Source: Sphingosinicella sp.
GTDB taxonomy: Bacteria; Pseudomonadota; Alphaproteobacteria; Sphingomonadales; Sphingomonadaceae
Assembly: GCA_016793845.1 (NCBI GenBank)
Contig: JAEULI010000041.1
Location: forward strand, 1 to 32,546
Reading direction: 5' to 3'
DNA length: 32,546 nucleotides
Shown here in pieces: positions 15,996 to 23,561 of the stretch (positions within the stretch are counted from its first letter, which is position 1; each line of letters begins with the position of its first letter). Below the pieces are notes generated by a model, which saw only the letters and a list, made by a program, of their open reading frames with translations, was not told the DNA's origin and ran no database searches. A program made the translations under genes and the position numbers.

Positions 15996-17558
15996 GTGCG
16001 CGTGATCGCGCCTCTCCTGCTACTGCTCGGCTGGACCGCACCCGCCCCGGCCACGACCGTCGTATCCCAAGAGGTTTCCGACGTTGCGGTAACGATCTAC
16101 CGCGCGCCAGGCCGCAGCAGTGGTGTGCTCGATCGGAATTGGCCGGGCGGCTATGCGCTGATCAGCGAAACACGGACGATCACCATCCCGGCCGGCGACA
16201 GCACCGTGCGCTTCGAAGGCGTGGCGGAAGGCCTGCTGCCCGAGACCGCGATCGTCACGGGTCTTCCGGAGGGCGTCCGCGAGAAGAACCGCGACGCGCG
16301 GCTCGTTTCACCCGCCGGGCTGGTGGACGCTTTCCTGAAACGTCGCGTCACGCTCCAGCGCACCAACCGCCAGACCGGCAAGGTGACCGAACAGGATGCA
16401 ATCATTCAGGCCGGGCCGAATGGCGGCGTGATTGTCCAGACGGCGGAAGGCTATGAGGCCCTCAGCTGCTCCGGCCTGCCCGAGCGGATGCTCTATCACG
16501 AAATCCCCGCCGATCTTTCGCCGCGCCCAACACTCTCCGTGCTGACGCGCAGCGACCGGCCGGTGACCGCAACGGTTCAGCTCACTTACATGGCACAGGG
16601 GTTCGACTGGTCGGCGAGCTACGTTGCCAGGGCGGATGCGGATAACGGCAAGCTCGCCCTGTTCGCCTGGCTCACCCTCGCCAACGGCGGGGCACAGAGC
16701 TTTCCGGACGCGCGGCTGCAGGTCGTAGCCGGGCAGCCGCGCAGGGAGCGCAGCGCGCGGCCGCTCAAGCCATCGAACCCCGCGCTGCATCTGAAATGCT
16801 GGCCCATGGACACGACCAGCACGCATCCCCGGCACGTTTTCAACCGCCTGCCCTGGCCGCAGGAAGAAGAACGATTCTATGAAGCCGCCGCAGACATCAT
16901 CGTAACCGCACAGCGGCGGGAACGGTCCGCCCTCGCCGCGCCGCCTCCACCGCCGCCGCCTGCTCCCGTCGCGATGGTGGCGGAGCAGGAGGATCTCGGC
17001 GATCTGAAACTCTACCGCGTGCCGGAACGCGTGACGGTCTCGGCGCAGGGGCAGAAGCAGGTCGCGATGATCGAGAAGCCTGCCGCCGTGTTCGACCGGT
17101 TCTATGTTGCAAACGTTTCTTCTGGATCGGCGACTTATCAACCGATGCCTTTCCTGCTGCGCAGCAAAAACAGCACCGAGAAGGGATTAGGCCTGCCGCT
17201 GCCTGCCGGTGCGGTCACGATTTTCGAGACGATCGAGGGGAACGATCTTCTGGTCGGCAGCGCCGATCTCGCTGATCTTGCCGTGAACGAGCGTGTCGAG
17301 TTCCCGATCGGCCAGAGCCCAGATGTGCAATGGCGACTGGTGAAGGTCCAGGAGACCCGAAAGCGGCAAGATTGGCGTGTCGATCTTACCAACGCGAAGC
17401 CTGTTCCGGTTCGTGCCGAAATCATCGTGCCCTTCGATCTTGCGGAACGCCTGCCGGGAACCGAGCGGGGCCAGGGTGGCTGGGTCTTGCCGGTTACCGT
17501 GCCGGAGAACGGCTCAGCCTCACTCTCCTACACTATAAAGCTGGAGCGGCCTCGCTGA
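15996..17558 (+). CDS. DUF4139-domain exported protein with internal TonB-box-like linker
   Basis: Paralogue of the preceding gene, 520 residues. GTG at 15996 gives a signal peptide (VRVIAPLLLLLGWTAPAPA) just 5 bases after the preceding stop; the open frame continues upstream but only inside the previous gene. The mature start DVAVTIYRAPG and the segments TVQLTYMAQGFDWSASYVA and the C-terminal VPENGSASLSYTIKLERPR match DUF4139. Compared with its neighbour it has an inserted linker (about 270-340) containing DIIVTAQRRERS (300-311) and a run of seven prolines (APPPPPPPAP). The former is nearly the same as the TonB-interacting segment of receptors in this window. The linker suggests contact with the TonB system or the envelope, which is inference. 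Confidence 0.88.
   Translation: MRVIAPLLLLLGWTAPAPATTVVSQEVSDVAVTIYRAPGRSSGVLDRNWPGGYALISETRTITIPAGDSTVRFEGVAEGLLPETAIVTGLPEGVREKNRDARLVSPAGLVDAFLKRRVTLQRTNRQTGKVTEQDAIIQAGPNGGVIVQTAEGYEALSCSGLPERMLYHEIPADLSPRPTLSVLTRSDRPVTATVQLTYMAQGFDWSASYVARADADNGKLALFAWLTLANGGAQSFPDARLQVVAGQPRRERSARPLKPSNPALHLKCWPMDTTSTHPRHVFNRLPWPQEEERFYEAAADIIVTAQRRERSALAAPPPPPPPAPVAMVAEQEDLGDLKLYRVPERVTVSAQGQKQVAMIEKPAAVFDRFYVANVSSGSATYQPMPFLLRSKNSTEKGLGLPLPAGAVTIFETIEGNDLLVGSADLADLAVNERVEFPIGQSPDVQWRLVKVQETRKRQDWRVDLTNAKPVPVRAEIIVPFDLAERLPGTERGQGGWVLPVTVPENGSASLSYTIKLERPR
16893..16928 (+). other. TonB-receptor-like segment inside DUF4139 gene
   Basis: Codons for DIIVTAQRRERS, compared with EIIITAQRREES at residues 39-50 of the receptor at 7692-9914. 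It is followed at once by an Ala/Pro-rich run. The segment sits in the middle of the protein, not behind a signal peptide as in receptors. Confidence 0.6.
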
Positions 17559-17567
17559 GCTCTTCGC

Positions 17568-18257
17568 TCATTCGCCATTGGCAGACTGCTCAATGTTTGC
17601 GACCAGAACCTGCTGAACATTTCTGACATGATCAGCAATCGATTGTACGGCTTCGTCCACGGCACCCACGGCGATAAGATCCACGATGCGGCGGTGCTGG
17701 CTGATGGCCTCCGCCATACGCGCACGCGATGAAGGCAGCCTGTGCCGGAGCGCGCGCATCTTGAGCGCGAGACGCGAATAGCTTTCCAGCAGGTAGCGGT
17801 TGCCGGAGAGCCTCAGCAGTGTTTCATGGAAACTCGTATCGAGCGCTTCGACCGTTTCGAGATCACTCTTTTCCACGGCAATGGCAGCCTGGGCGACGAT
17901 CCTGCCGAGCGCCACGATGAGCTTGTCGGGATCCGACTGCATACCGAGCCGCAGCGCATCGGCCTCGAAAAGGCCCCGCGCCACGCAGATTTCGGCGATC
18001 TCTTCCGCATCGGGATTGAAGACATAGGTACCGCGCTGCGGGCGCACTTCCACAAGGCCTTCGCTTTGCAGCTGGAGAAGCGCCTCGCGCACCGGCGTGC
18101 GGCTCGCGTTGAGTTCGAGCGCGATCTCCTTGTCCGATAACTGCTCACCGGGTTTCCGTCGCCCCTGAATAATCCAGTCGCGGATCGTCTGCGTGATCGT
18201 CGTCTTGAGCAGTGAGCGCGGCTCGCTGGGTCCGTCTGGCACTGATTGGACGCTCAT
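17568..18257 (-). CDS. GntR-family transcriptional regulator, FCD (FadR) subfamily
   Basis: Regulator of 229 residues. The winged helix is at about 15-80 (TITQTIRDWIIQGRRKPGEQ, then LNASRTPVREALLQLQSEGLV), followed by an FCD domain with the full metal-ligand pattern: DTSFHE (D-x3-H), SQHRRI and ADHVRNV. It therefore probably binds a carboxylate effector through a metal ion. The ATG at 18257 is chosen because the protein then starts shortly before the DNA-binding domain; GGAGA lies 11 bases upstream, a rather long spacing. The open frame extends upstream into the peptidase gene and is ignored. It lies 79 bases downstream of the S9 peptidase, same strand, and is a candidate regulator of the surrounding catabolic genes. 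Confidence 0.9.
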   Translation of the reverse strand: MSVQSVPDGPSEPRSLLKTTITQTIRDWIIQGRRKPGEQLSDKEIALELNASRTPVREALLQLQSEGLVEVRPQRGTYVFNPDAEEIAEICVARGLFEADALRLGMQSDPDKLIVALGRIVAQAAIAVEKSDLETVEALDTSFHETLLRLSGNRYLLESYSRLALKMRALRHRLPSSRARMAEAISQHRRIVDLIAVGAVDEAVQSIADHVRNVQQVLVANIEQSANGE

Positions 18258-18336
18258 CCGTCTGAAGTCTCCGTATCGCACCTCGACGATAGGGCGCGGG
18301 CCGCCGCAAGTCGATACTGCCGGTTCGTGGCCGCTG

Positions 18337-20400
18337 TCATTGCGGGCCGCCATGACGGGCGAACCAGCCAAGCAGGATGTTGATTTCCGATATGCGGTTG
18401 CTTGGATAGCCTTGAATCTCGTGAGCTTCATCGGGATAGCGGACAAGGGCCGCTTCGATCCCGCGCAGCTTCAGCGCCGTATAGTACATCTCGCACTGGT
18501 TGATCGGCGTGCGCCAGTCTTCCTCGCTGCAAACGAGAAGCGTCGGCGTCTTCACGTTGCCGACAAGGGAGAGCGGCGAGATCGACGTGTAGTGAGCTCC
18601 GTTCGTCCAGGGGAAGCCGCCCGCCCAATGCTGCGTGTAGATCGCGGGGTTATCGGAGAGCAGGCTCCACGACGTGTAGTCGACCACGGGATACTCGCTC
18701 GCCGCGGCGCGGTAGCGATTGGTTCGGCCGACGATGTAAGCGGTGAGCGTTCCGCCGCCCGAACCGCCGGTCACGTACATGCGATTCTTGTCCACGAAGG
18801 TCAGGGCAGCAAGATAGTCCGCCGCGGCTTCGAATTCCGGATAGTCCGCGCCGGGGAAGGCCTTGTCCGTCGCCTGCGCGAACGCCTCGCCGTAGCCGGT
18901 CGAGCCGCGGGGGTTGATGTAGGCGACGACGTAGCCCTTTCCGGCCATCACCTCGTGGCGATAATCCCAGCGGGGGCCGAAGGCGAGATGCGGGCCGCCG
19001 TGGATGCTGAGGATCAGGGGGTACTTGCGGGCGGGGTCGAAGCCGGGCGGTTTCACGAGCCAGCCGGCGATCTCCACGTTTTCGACCTTGAATGTGAAGG
19101 GTTCGATGGTGGACGGTGCGCGGGTGCTGAGGAAATCGTCGCTGAGACGAGTGATACGGTGCGTGCCGGGTTTTCCGACCTTGCCGGCGGCGACGTCGCC
19201 GGGGGTGCGTTCGTCGGCGGTGGTGATGACGAAGGCGCCGTTCGGGGCAACCGAGAAGCCTGCGCCCCAGACGTAGGCGAGTGCCCAGCTTCCGAGTTTT
19301 TCGGCGATCGGCCGGATGCCCCCGTCGAGGTCGAAGCGGGCGAGGCGCGAGATGCCGCGATCGTCGTAGTTGGCGAAGACGGCGCGGCTGTCTGCCGACC
19401 ATTGCAGGCCGCTGACGGGTCGATCGAGCGGCGCGGACAGGATTTTCATCGCACCGCCGCCGACCGGCACGACCGCGAGCCTGGGGTCCTGATGATTGAG
19501 CGGGCTTCGCTCCGTTCTGAGGAAGGCGAGCCAGCGCCCGTCCGGGGAGATCGCGCCGCGGGCTTCACCGCCGAGCAGGCTGGTCAGCTGCTGAACGGCG
19601 CCGCTTTGCGTGTCGACGCTGTAAACATCGCTCTCGCGCGGCGTGTAATCCGCTTCGTGCGCCGTATGCGCCGAGGTGACGAGGAAGCGGCCGTCAGGGG
19701 ACCATGACAGGGTCCCGGCGACGCCGAGCGGCCCGCCGAACAGCGCCTCCCCGTGCGTGAGGCGGCGCACGTCGCCGGTGGCGACGGTGACCACGAACAC
19801 GTCGTGCGTCTCGTTCCCGATGAGGCCCGCGCCGTCGAAACGGAAACGCACCCGCTCCGTGATGAACGGCTGCGGCTGCCAGTTCGCGCCCTCCGGCGGC
19901 TTCTCGACCGTGCCGAGCGTCGGGGCCGGCGCGGAGACCTTCATGACGAAGGCGATGCGTGCGCCGTCTGGCGACCATGCGATGCGAGAGGGATTGGCCG
20001 GCAGCGTCCCGATACGACGCCTTGTGCCGTCGGTGGGCGAGAGGACGTAGATCTGGCGCGCCTCGTCGGTGGCGTCCGAAAGTGCGACGAAGGCGAGCGC
20101 GCGCCCATCCGGCGACCAGCGCGGTTCGGCGACGTCATCCGCCTCACCGCTTGCGGCGCGCTGTGATTTGCCTGCGAAATCCGAAAGCCAGAGCTGACTG
20201 CGATAGGTGTCGGCCTTCGGATCCATCCATTCCTTGAGATAGGCGACCGTTTTTCCGTCCGGCGAAAGGGCCGGGTTCATCGCATACGCGATGCCGAACA
20301 GGTCGGTCGCGCTGATGGGCGGCTTGGCGAATGCCGTTGAAATCGCGGCAGCGGTCAACGCTGCGCCGATCATGATCGGCTTTGCTTTCTGAAATATCAC
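18337..20400 (-). CDS. S9-family serine peptidase (acylaminoacyl-peptidase-like), exported
   Basis: Prolyl-oligopeptidase-family enzyme of about 687 residues. An N-terminal beta-propeller shows repeated WSPDGR-type motifs. The alpha/beta-hydrolase domain follows (from about residue 450) with Ser547 in GGSGGGTL, Asp628 in SEEDWRTP and His660 in PDEAHEIQ, the full triad, plus the HGGP oxyanion motif. GTG at 20400 is preferred: it gives a signal peptide (VIFQKAKPIMIGAALTAAAISTAFA) and GGGGTGA precedes it. An ATG at 20448 would add 16 residues including acidic ones. It probably cleaves short peptides in the periplasm. Its promoter region is shared with the divergent symporter gene. Confidence 0.92.
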   Translation of the reverse strand: MIFQKAKPIMIGAALTAAAISTAFAKPPISATDLFGIAYAMNPALSPDGKTVAYLKEWMDPKADTYRSQLWLSDFAGKSQRAASGEADDVAEPRWSPDGRALAFVALSDATDEARQIYVLSPTDGTRRRIGTLPANPSRIAWSPDGARIAFVMKVSAPAPTLGTVEKPPEGANWQPQPFITERVRFRFDGAGLIGNETHDVFVVTVATGDVRRLTHGEALFGGPLGVAGTLSWSPDGRFLVTSAHTAHEADYTPRESDVYSVDTQSGAVQQLTSLLGGEARGAISPDGRWLAFLRTERSPLNHQDPRLAVVPVGGGAMKILSAPLDRPVSGLQWSADSRAVFANYDDRGISRLARFDLDGGIRPIAEKLGSWALAYVWGAGFSVAPNGAFVITTADERTPGDVAAGKVGKPGTHRITRLSDDFLSTRAPSTIEPFTFKVENVEIAGWLVKPPGFDPARKYPLILSIHGGPHLAFGPRWDYRHEVMAGKGYVVAYINPRGSTGYGEAFAQATDKAFPGADYPEFEAAADYLAALTFVDKNRMYVTGGSGGGTLTAYIVGRTNRYRAAASEYPVVDYTSWSLLSDNPAIYTQHWAGGFPWTNGAHYTSISPLSLVGNVKTPTLLVCSEEDWRTPINQCEMYYTALKLRGIEAALVRYPDEAHEIQGYPSNRISEINILLGWFARHGGPQ

Positions 20401-20459
20401 GTTTCTCACCCCTACCCCGCAGGCTTCATCCAACACCTGAATCTTCATGTTGTTTCATC

Positions 20460-20467
20460 TGATATAT
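20460..20467 (+). promoter_or_regulatory. TGATATAT core site between S9 peptidase and symporter
   Basis: TCATCTGATATATTTC lies in the 140-bp gap between two divergent genes. The TGATATAT core recurs in the 25025-25213 divergent region (25158-25165 forward, 25101-25108 reverse). Flanking symmetry is weak here, so this is only a candidate member of a shared regulator motif. Confidence 0.25.
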
Positions 20468-20540
20468 TTCTTTACGGTCCCTGACGAGAGGGAATGCGGA
20501 CCGCAAGGATGCGCGCAAGGGAAGGGACAGAACACCCGTC

Positions 20541-21833
20541 ATGACAGGCCAGGTTTCCATTAAAAGACGGCACCTCGCGGGCATTGTGATGGGCAATGTG
20601 CTCGAATTCTACGATTTTACGGTGTTCGGCTTCTTCGCGCTGCAGATCAGCCGCAACTTCTTTCCGACCGACGACGCGTTCAGCGGGCTTCTGCTCGCGC
20701 TCGCCACCTTCGGCGTCGGTTTTCTCGGCCGCCCCGTAGGCGCGCACTACATCGGGCGCTATGGCGACAGGGTGGGCCGCAAACCGGCGATGCTGCTGAG
20801 CTTTTCGCTGATGGGCGGCGCGCTGCTGGTGATCGCGCTGACGCCGCCGCATCACATGATCGGCGTTGCGGGCGCTGTCATCGTCGTGATCGCCCGGCTG
20901 GTGCAGGGGTTCGCGATCGGCGGCGAGGTCGGGCCGACAACCGCGATGCTGATCGAGGCCGCGCCGCGCGGCCGGAAAGGCATGTATGGCGGCTGGCAGA
21001 TCGCGAGCCAGGGCATGGCGATCCTGCTCGCCGGAGGCGTCGGCCTCACCATTTCATCGCAGCTGCCGCCTGCGGACGTGGACGCATGGGGCTGGCGCGT
21101 GGCGTTGCTTCTGGGCGCCGCATTGCTGCCGCTCGGCTTCTGGCTGCGCCGGACGCTGCCGGAAACCCTGCCCGAAGACGTCGCGGCGGCGGATCATCAG
21201 CCTGCGCAATCCGCAAGCCTCAGCTTCATTTCGCTGGGGATCGTGCTGATCCTTTCGGGCACGGTGGTCAACTACACGCTCCAGTACCTGACGACCTACG
21301 CGATCACGACGCTGGCGCTCGATCCGGTGACGGCGTTCGCCTCCACCTCGGTTGTCGGCGGATGCCTGATGCTGTTCGGCCTCGCGGGCGGCTTCCTGTC
21401 GGACTTCACCGGCCGCAAACCGATGGTGATCCTGCCGCGCATCCTGCTGCTTGTGCTCGCCTATCCGGTGTTTTCAAACCTTGTGGCGGCACCAAGCGAG
21501 CAAGGCCTGCTGATCGGTGCCGCGATGCTGGCCGCGTTTTACGCGCTCAGCACGGCAGCCGCGAACGTGAGCGTGGCCGAGGGGTTGCCGCGTGCGCAGC
21601 GCAGCCGGCTCTACGCACTGATCTACTCGATCGCCGTCGCGGTTTTCGGGGGCACGACGCAGTTCATCATCGCGGCGCTCATCAAGTGGACGGGCAATCC
21701 GGTGGCGCCAGCCTGGTGCATGGTGGCCGCCAGCATCGCGGCGATCGCGGTCGCGTTCGCGATGCGGGAGACGGTGGGTGAACGCCGCCGTTTCCGCGAG
21801 CCGAAGGCTGTTGCGGAGGGCGCGGGCGCCTGA
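20541..21833 (+). CDS. MFS transporter, metabolite:H+ symporter (MHS) family
   Basis: Inner-membrane permease of 430 residues with about 12 hydrophobic segments. The start GNVLEFYDFTVFGFFALQI (Glu22-Phe26 as EFYDF) is the MHS-family signature seen in citrate, ketoglutarate and proline/betaine symporters. GDRVGRK (75-81) is the MFS loop 2-3 motif, and VQGFAIGGEVGPT resembles the family's helix-4/5 region. It probably imports an organic acid, amino acid or betaine with protons. It is divergent from the S9 peptidase and convergent with the M20 amidohydrolase (4 bases between stops), so it may take up peptide-derived products. A purine-rich run (GGAAGGGA) lies 14 bases before the ATG, a long spacing. 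Confidence 0.92.
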   Translation: MTGQVSIKRRHLAGIVMGNVLEFYDFTVFGFFALQISRNFFPTDDAFSGLLLALATFGVGFLGRPVGAHYIGRYGDRVGRKPAMLLSFSLMGGALLVIALTPPHHMIGVAGAVIVVIARLVQGFAIGGEVGPTTAMLIEAAPRGRKGMYGGWQIASQGMAILLAGGVGLTISSQLPPADVDAWGWRVALLLGAALLPLGFWLRRTLPETLPEDVAAADHQPAQSASLSFISLGIVLILSGTVVNYTLQYLTTYAITTLALDPVTAFASTSVVGGCLMLFGLAGGFLSDFTGRKPMVILPRILLLVLAYPVFSNLVAAPSEQGLLIGAAMLAAFYALSTAAANVSVAEGLPRAQRSRLYALIYSIAVAVFGGTTQFIIAALIKWTGNPVAPAWCMVAASIAAIAVAFAMRETVGERRRFREPKAVAEGAGA

Positions 21834-21837
21834 CGGT

Positions 21838-23037
21838 TCAGACCGGGAGGAGCGCCTCGGCAAGCGCGCGCCAGTAGCGCACGCCGAGGGGCAGCACCGC
21901 ATCGTTGAAATCGTAGCGAGCGTTGTGGACGCTGAGACCGTGGCGCCCCTCGATGCCGTTGCCCACGAGCACGAAGCAGCCGGGCTTTTCGGTGAGGTAG
22001 CAGGCGAAGTCCTCGCCGCCCATCGTCGGCTCTTCGAGGTCGACGACGTTCGCCTCGCCGACAAGGCCCACCATCACCGCGCGCGCCTTTTCGGCGAGTG
22101 CAGCATCGTTGATGAGCGCCGGGAAGCCGACCTGATAGTTGATCTCGGCCTGTGCGCCGAAGCTCGCAGCCACGCCCTGCGTGATCTGGTGAACAAGCGA
22201 TTCGGCCTGCTGCCGCGCGGGTTCGCTGAGCGCGCGGACGGTGCCCACCATTTTCACGTCGTCTGCGATGACGTTGAACGCCGAGCCGCCCATGATCTCG
22301 CAGACCGATACCACGACCGGTTCGGCGGGGCTGAAGAAACGGCTGGAGATGGTTTGCAGCGCGCCGATCACCTGCGCCGACACCATGATGGGATCGATGC
22401 CGAGGTGCGGCCGTGCCGCGTGGCAGCCCTTCCCGACGATCCTGATCTCGAACCGGTCGGCGGCCGCATAGATGACACCCGGCTTGATGCCGAAGCTCCC
22501 GGCCGCGATGCCGGGCCGGTTGTGGATGCCGAAGATCGCCTCCATCGGAAAACGCGCGAACAGGCCGTCGCGCATCATCGCGAGCGCGCCCGCATCGCGG
22601 TGCGTGCTGCCCGGCACGGCCATGCCGAGCGCCTCTTCAGCAGGCTGGAACACGAGGTAGACGGTGCCCGCGAAGTTGCGCGTGGCACAAAGCTCGCGTG
22701 CGGCTCCGAGCAGCATGACCGTGTGCCCATCATGCCCGCAGGCGTGCATCACGCCGGGGTTCCGCGATGCGTGGGCTTCGTCGCTATCCTCATGAATCGG
22801 CAGCGCGTCCATGTCCGCCCGAAGCCCGATGGCGCGGTCGCCCGGCCTCCCTCGGACCACGGCGACAAGCCCGGTGCCGCCGATGCCGCGGTGGAGTTCA
22901 TCGACACCGAAGGCGAGCAGCTTTTCGGCAACGAAGTCGGATGTCTGCAGCTCGGCAAAGCCCAGCTCCGGGTGGGCATGGATATGGTGCCGCCAGTGAG
23001 CGAGCTCCGAAGGGGCGGTGTGCGCGTCTGCCGTCAT
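21838..23037 (-). CDS. M20-family amidohydrolase (M20D, hippurate/N-acyl amino acid hydrolase-like)
   Basis: Metal-dependent amidohydrolase of 399 residues, cytoplasmic. Motifs are DMDALP (75-80), HACGHDGHT (98-106, metal ligands), QPAEE (131-135, catalytic Glu) and KGCHAARPH (203-211, dimerisation-domain His, with Cys where His is more usual). GGEDFA and HNARYDFND near the C-terminus complete the fold. Such enzymes remove acyl groups from amino acids or cleave related amides. The ATG at 23037 overlaps the TGA of the upstream UGSC gene as ATGA, so translation is coupled and the two products probably work in one pathway. Confidence 0.93.
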   Translation of the reverse strand: MTADAHTAPSELAHWRHHIHAHPELGFAELQTSDFVAEKLLAFGVDELHRGIGGTGLVAVVRGRPGDRAIGLRADMDALPIHEDSDEAHASRNPGVMHACGHDGHTVMLLGAARELCATRNFAGTVYLVFQPAEEALGMAVPGSTHRDAGALAMMRDGLFARFPMEAIFGIHNRPGIAAGSFGIKPGVIYAAADRFEIRIVGKGCHAARPHLGIDPIMVSAQVIGALQTISSRFFSPAEPVVVSVCEIMGGSAFNVIADDVKMVGTVRALSEPARQQAESLVHQITQGVAASFGAQAEINYQVGFPALINDAALAEKARAVMVGLVGEANVVDLEEPTMGGEDFACYLTEKPGCFVLVGNGIEGRHGLSVHNARYDFNDAVLPLGVRYWRALAEALLPV

Positions 23038-23561
23038 TTCCGGCGGGTTATGGCACAGATCACGTCCTCGATCACATTTTCCGCCATCGCATAGAGCTGA
23101 TCCGTCGTCCGGTTCTGCACCGGGTGCGGCACAAAGATCGAGGCGCCATCGAAGCCGATCGTTTCGCACTGACCGGCGAAAGCGCTGCGAAACTCTTCGG
23201 TGAGCACGCTGACGCCGGGCACGCCGCGCGCATCGAGATCGTTGAGGTCGTGGGTGGAGCAGGACGTGCAGGAGCCGCAATCGGAGAGCGCGACGACGAC
23301 GACGTCGGCCTCCTCGGCGATCTCCTGAAGCATCTCCACGGGCGCGGTGCGCGTGTTCGTCGGCTTCTTCCAGCGCTTTGTGGCGACACCGCGTTCCGCG
23401 AAAAGCTGTTCCAGCCGATCGATGAACTCGTCTCCGCGCATCTTGCCGATATCCATCAGCGCCACGGTGATATCATCGAGCGACCACGGCGGTGTGCGCC
23501 GCGCGCGGCGGACGGGCGCGGCTTCCGCTGTCGGGTCGCGAAGCACGGTTGTGGTGCTCAC
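23034..23561 (-). CDS. UGSC-family protein, cysteine form
   Basis: Protein of 175 residues. Its key segment is SDCGSCTSCSTHDLNDLD with Cys95, Cys98 and Cys101. This matches the UGSC family, whose marine members carry selenocysteine at the first position; here the codon at 23277-23279 is TGC (Cys), not TGA. The segment IAEEADVVVVALSDCGSC looks like a beta-strand leading into the redox motif. The function of the family is unestablished; a thiol redox role is inferred. The start is GTG at 23561, behind a near-perfect AAGGAGG site and overlapping the upstream stop in GTGA. Its 3' end overlaps the amidohydrolase start in ATGA. It therefore sits in the middle of a tightly coupled three-gene operon. 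Confidence 0.82.
   Translation of the reverse strand: MSTTTVLRDPTAEAAPVRRARRTPPWSLDDITVALMDIGKMRGDEFIDRLEQLFAERGVATKRWKKPTNTRTAPVEMLQEIAEEADVVVVALSDCGSCTSCSTHDLNDLDARGVPGVSVLTEEFRSAFAGQCETIGFDGASIFVPHPVQNRTTDQLYAMAENVIEDVICAITRRK

Noticed and set aside
18193-19707. 504-codon plus-strand open frame
   Set aside because: Antisense to the S9 peptidase, whose catalytic triad and propeller motifs are intact.
23277-23279. Possible selenocysteine codon in the UGSC gene
   Set aside because: The codon is TGC (Cys) and no TGA interrupts the frame, so no selenocysteine insertion is needed.
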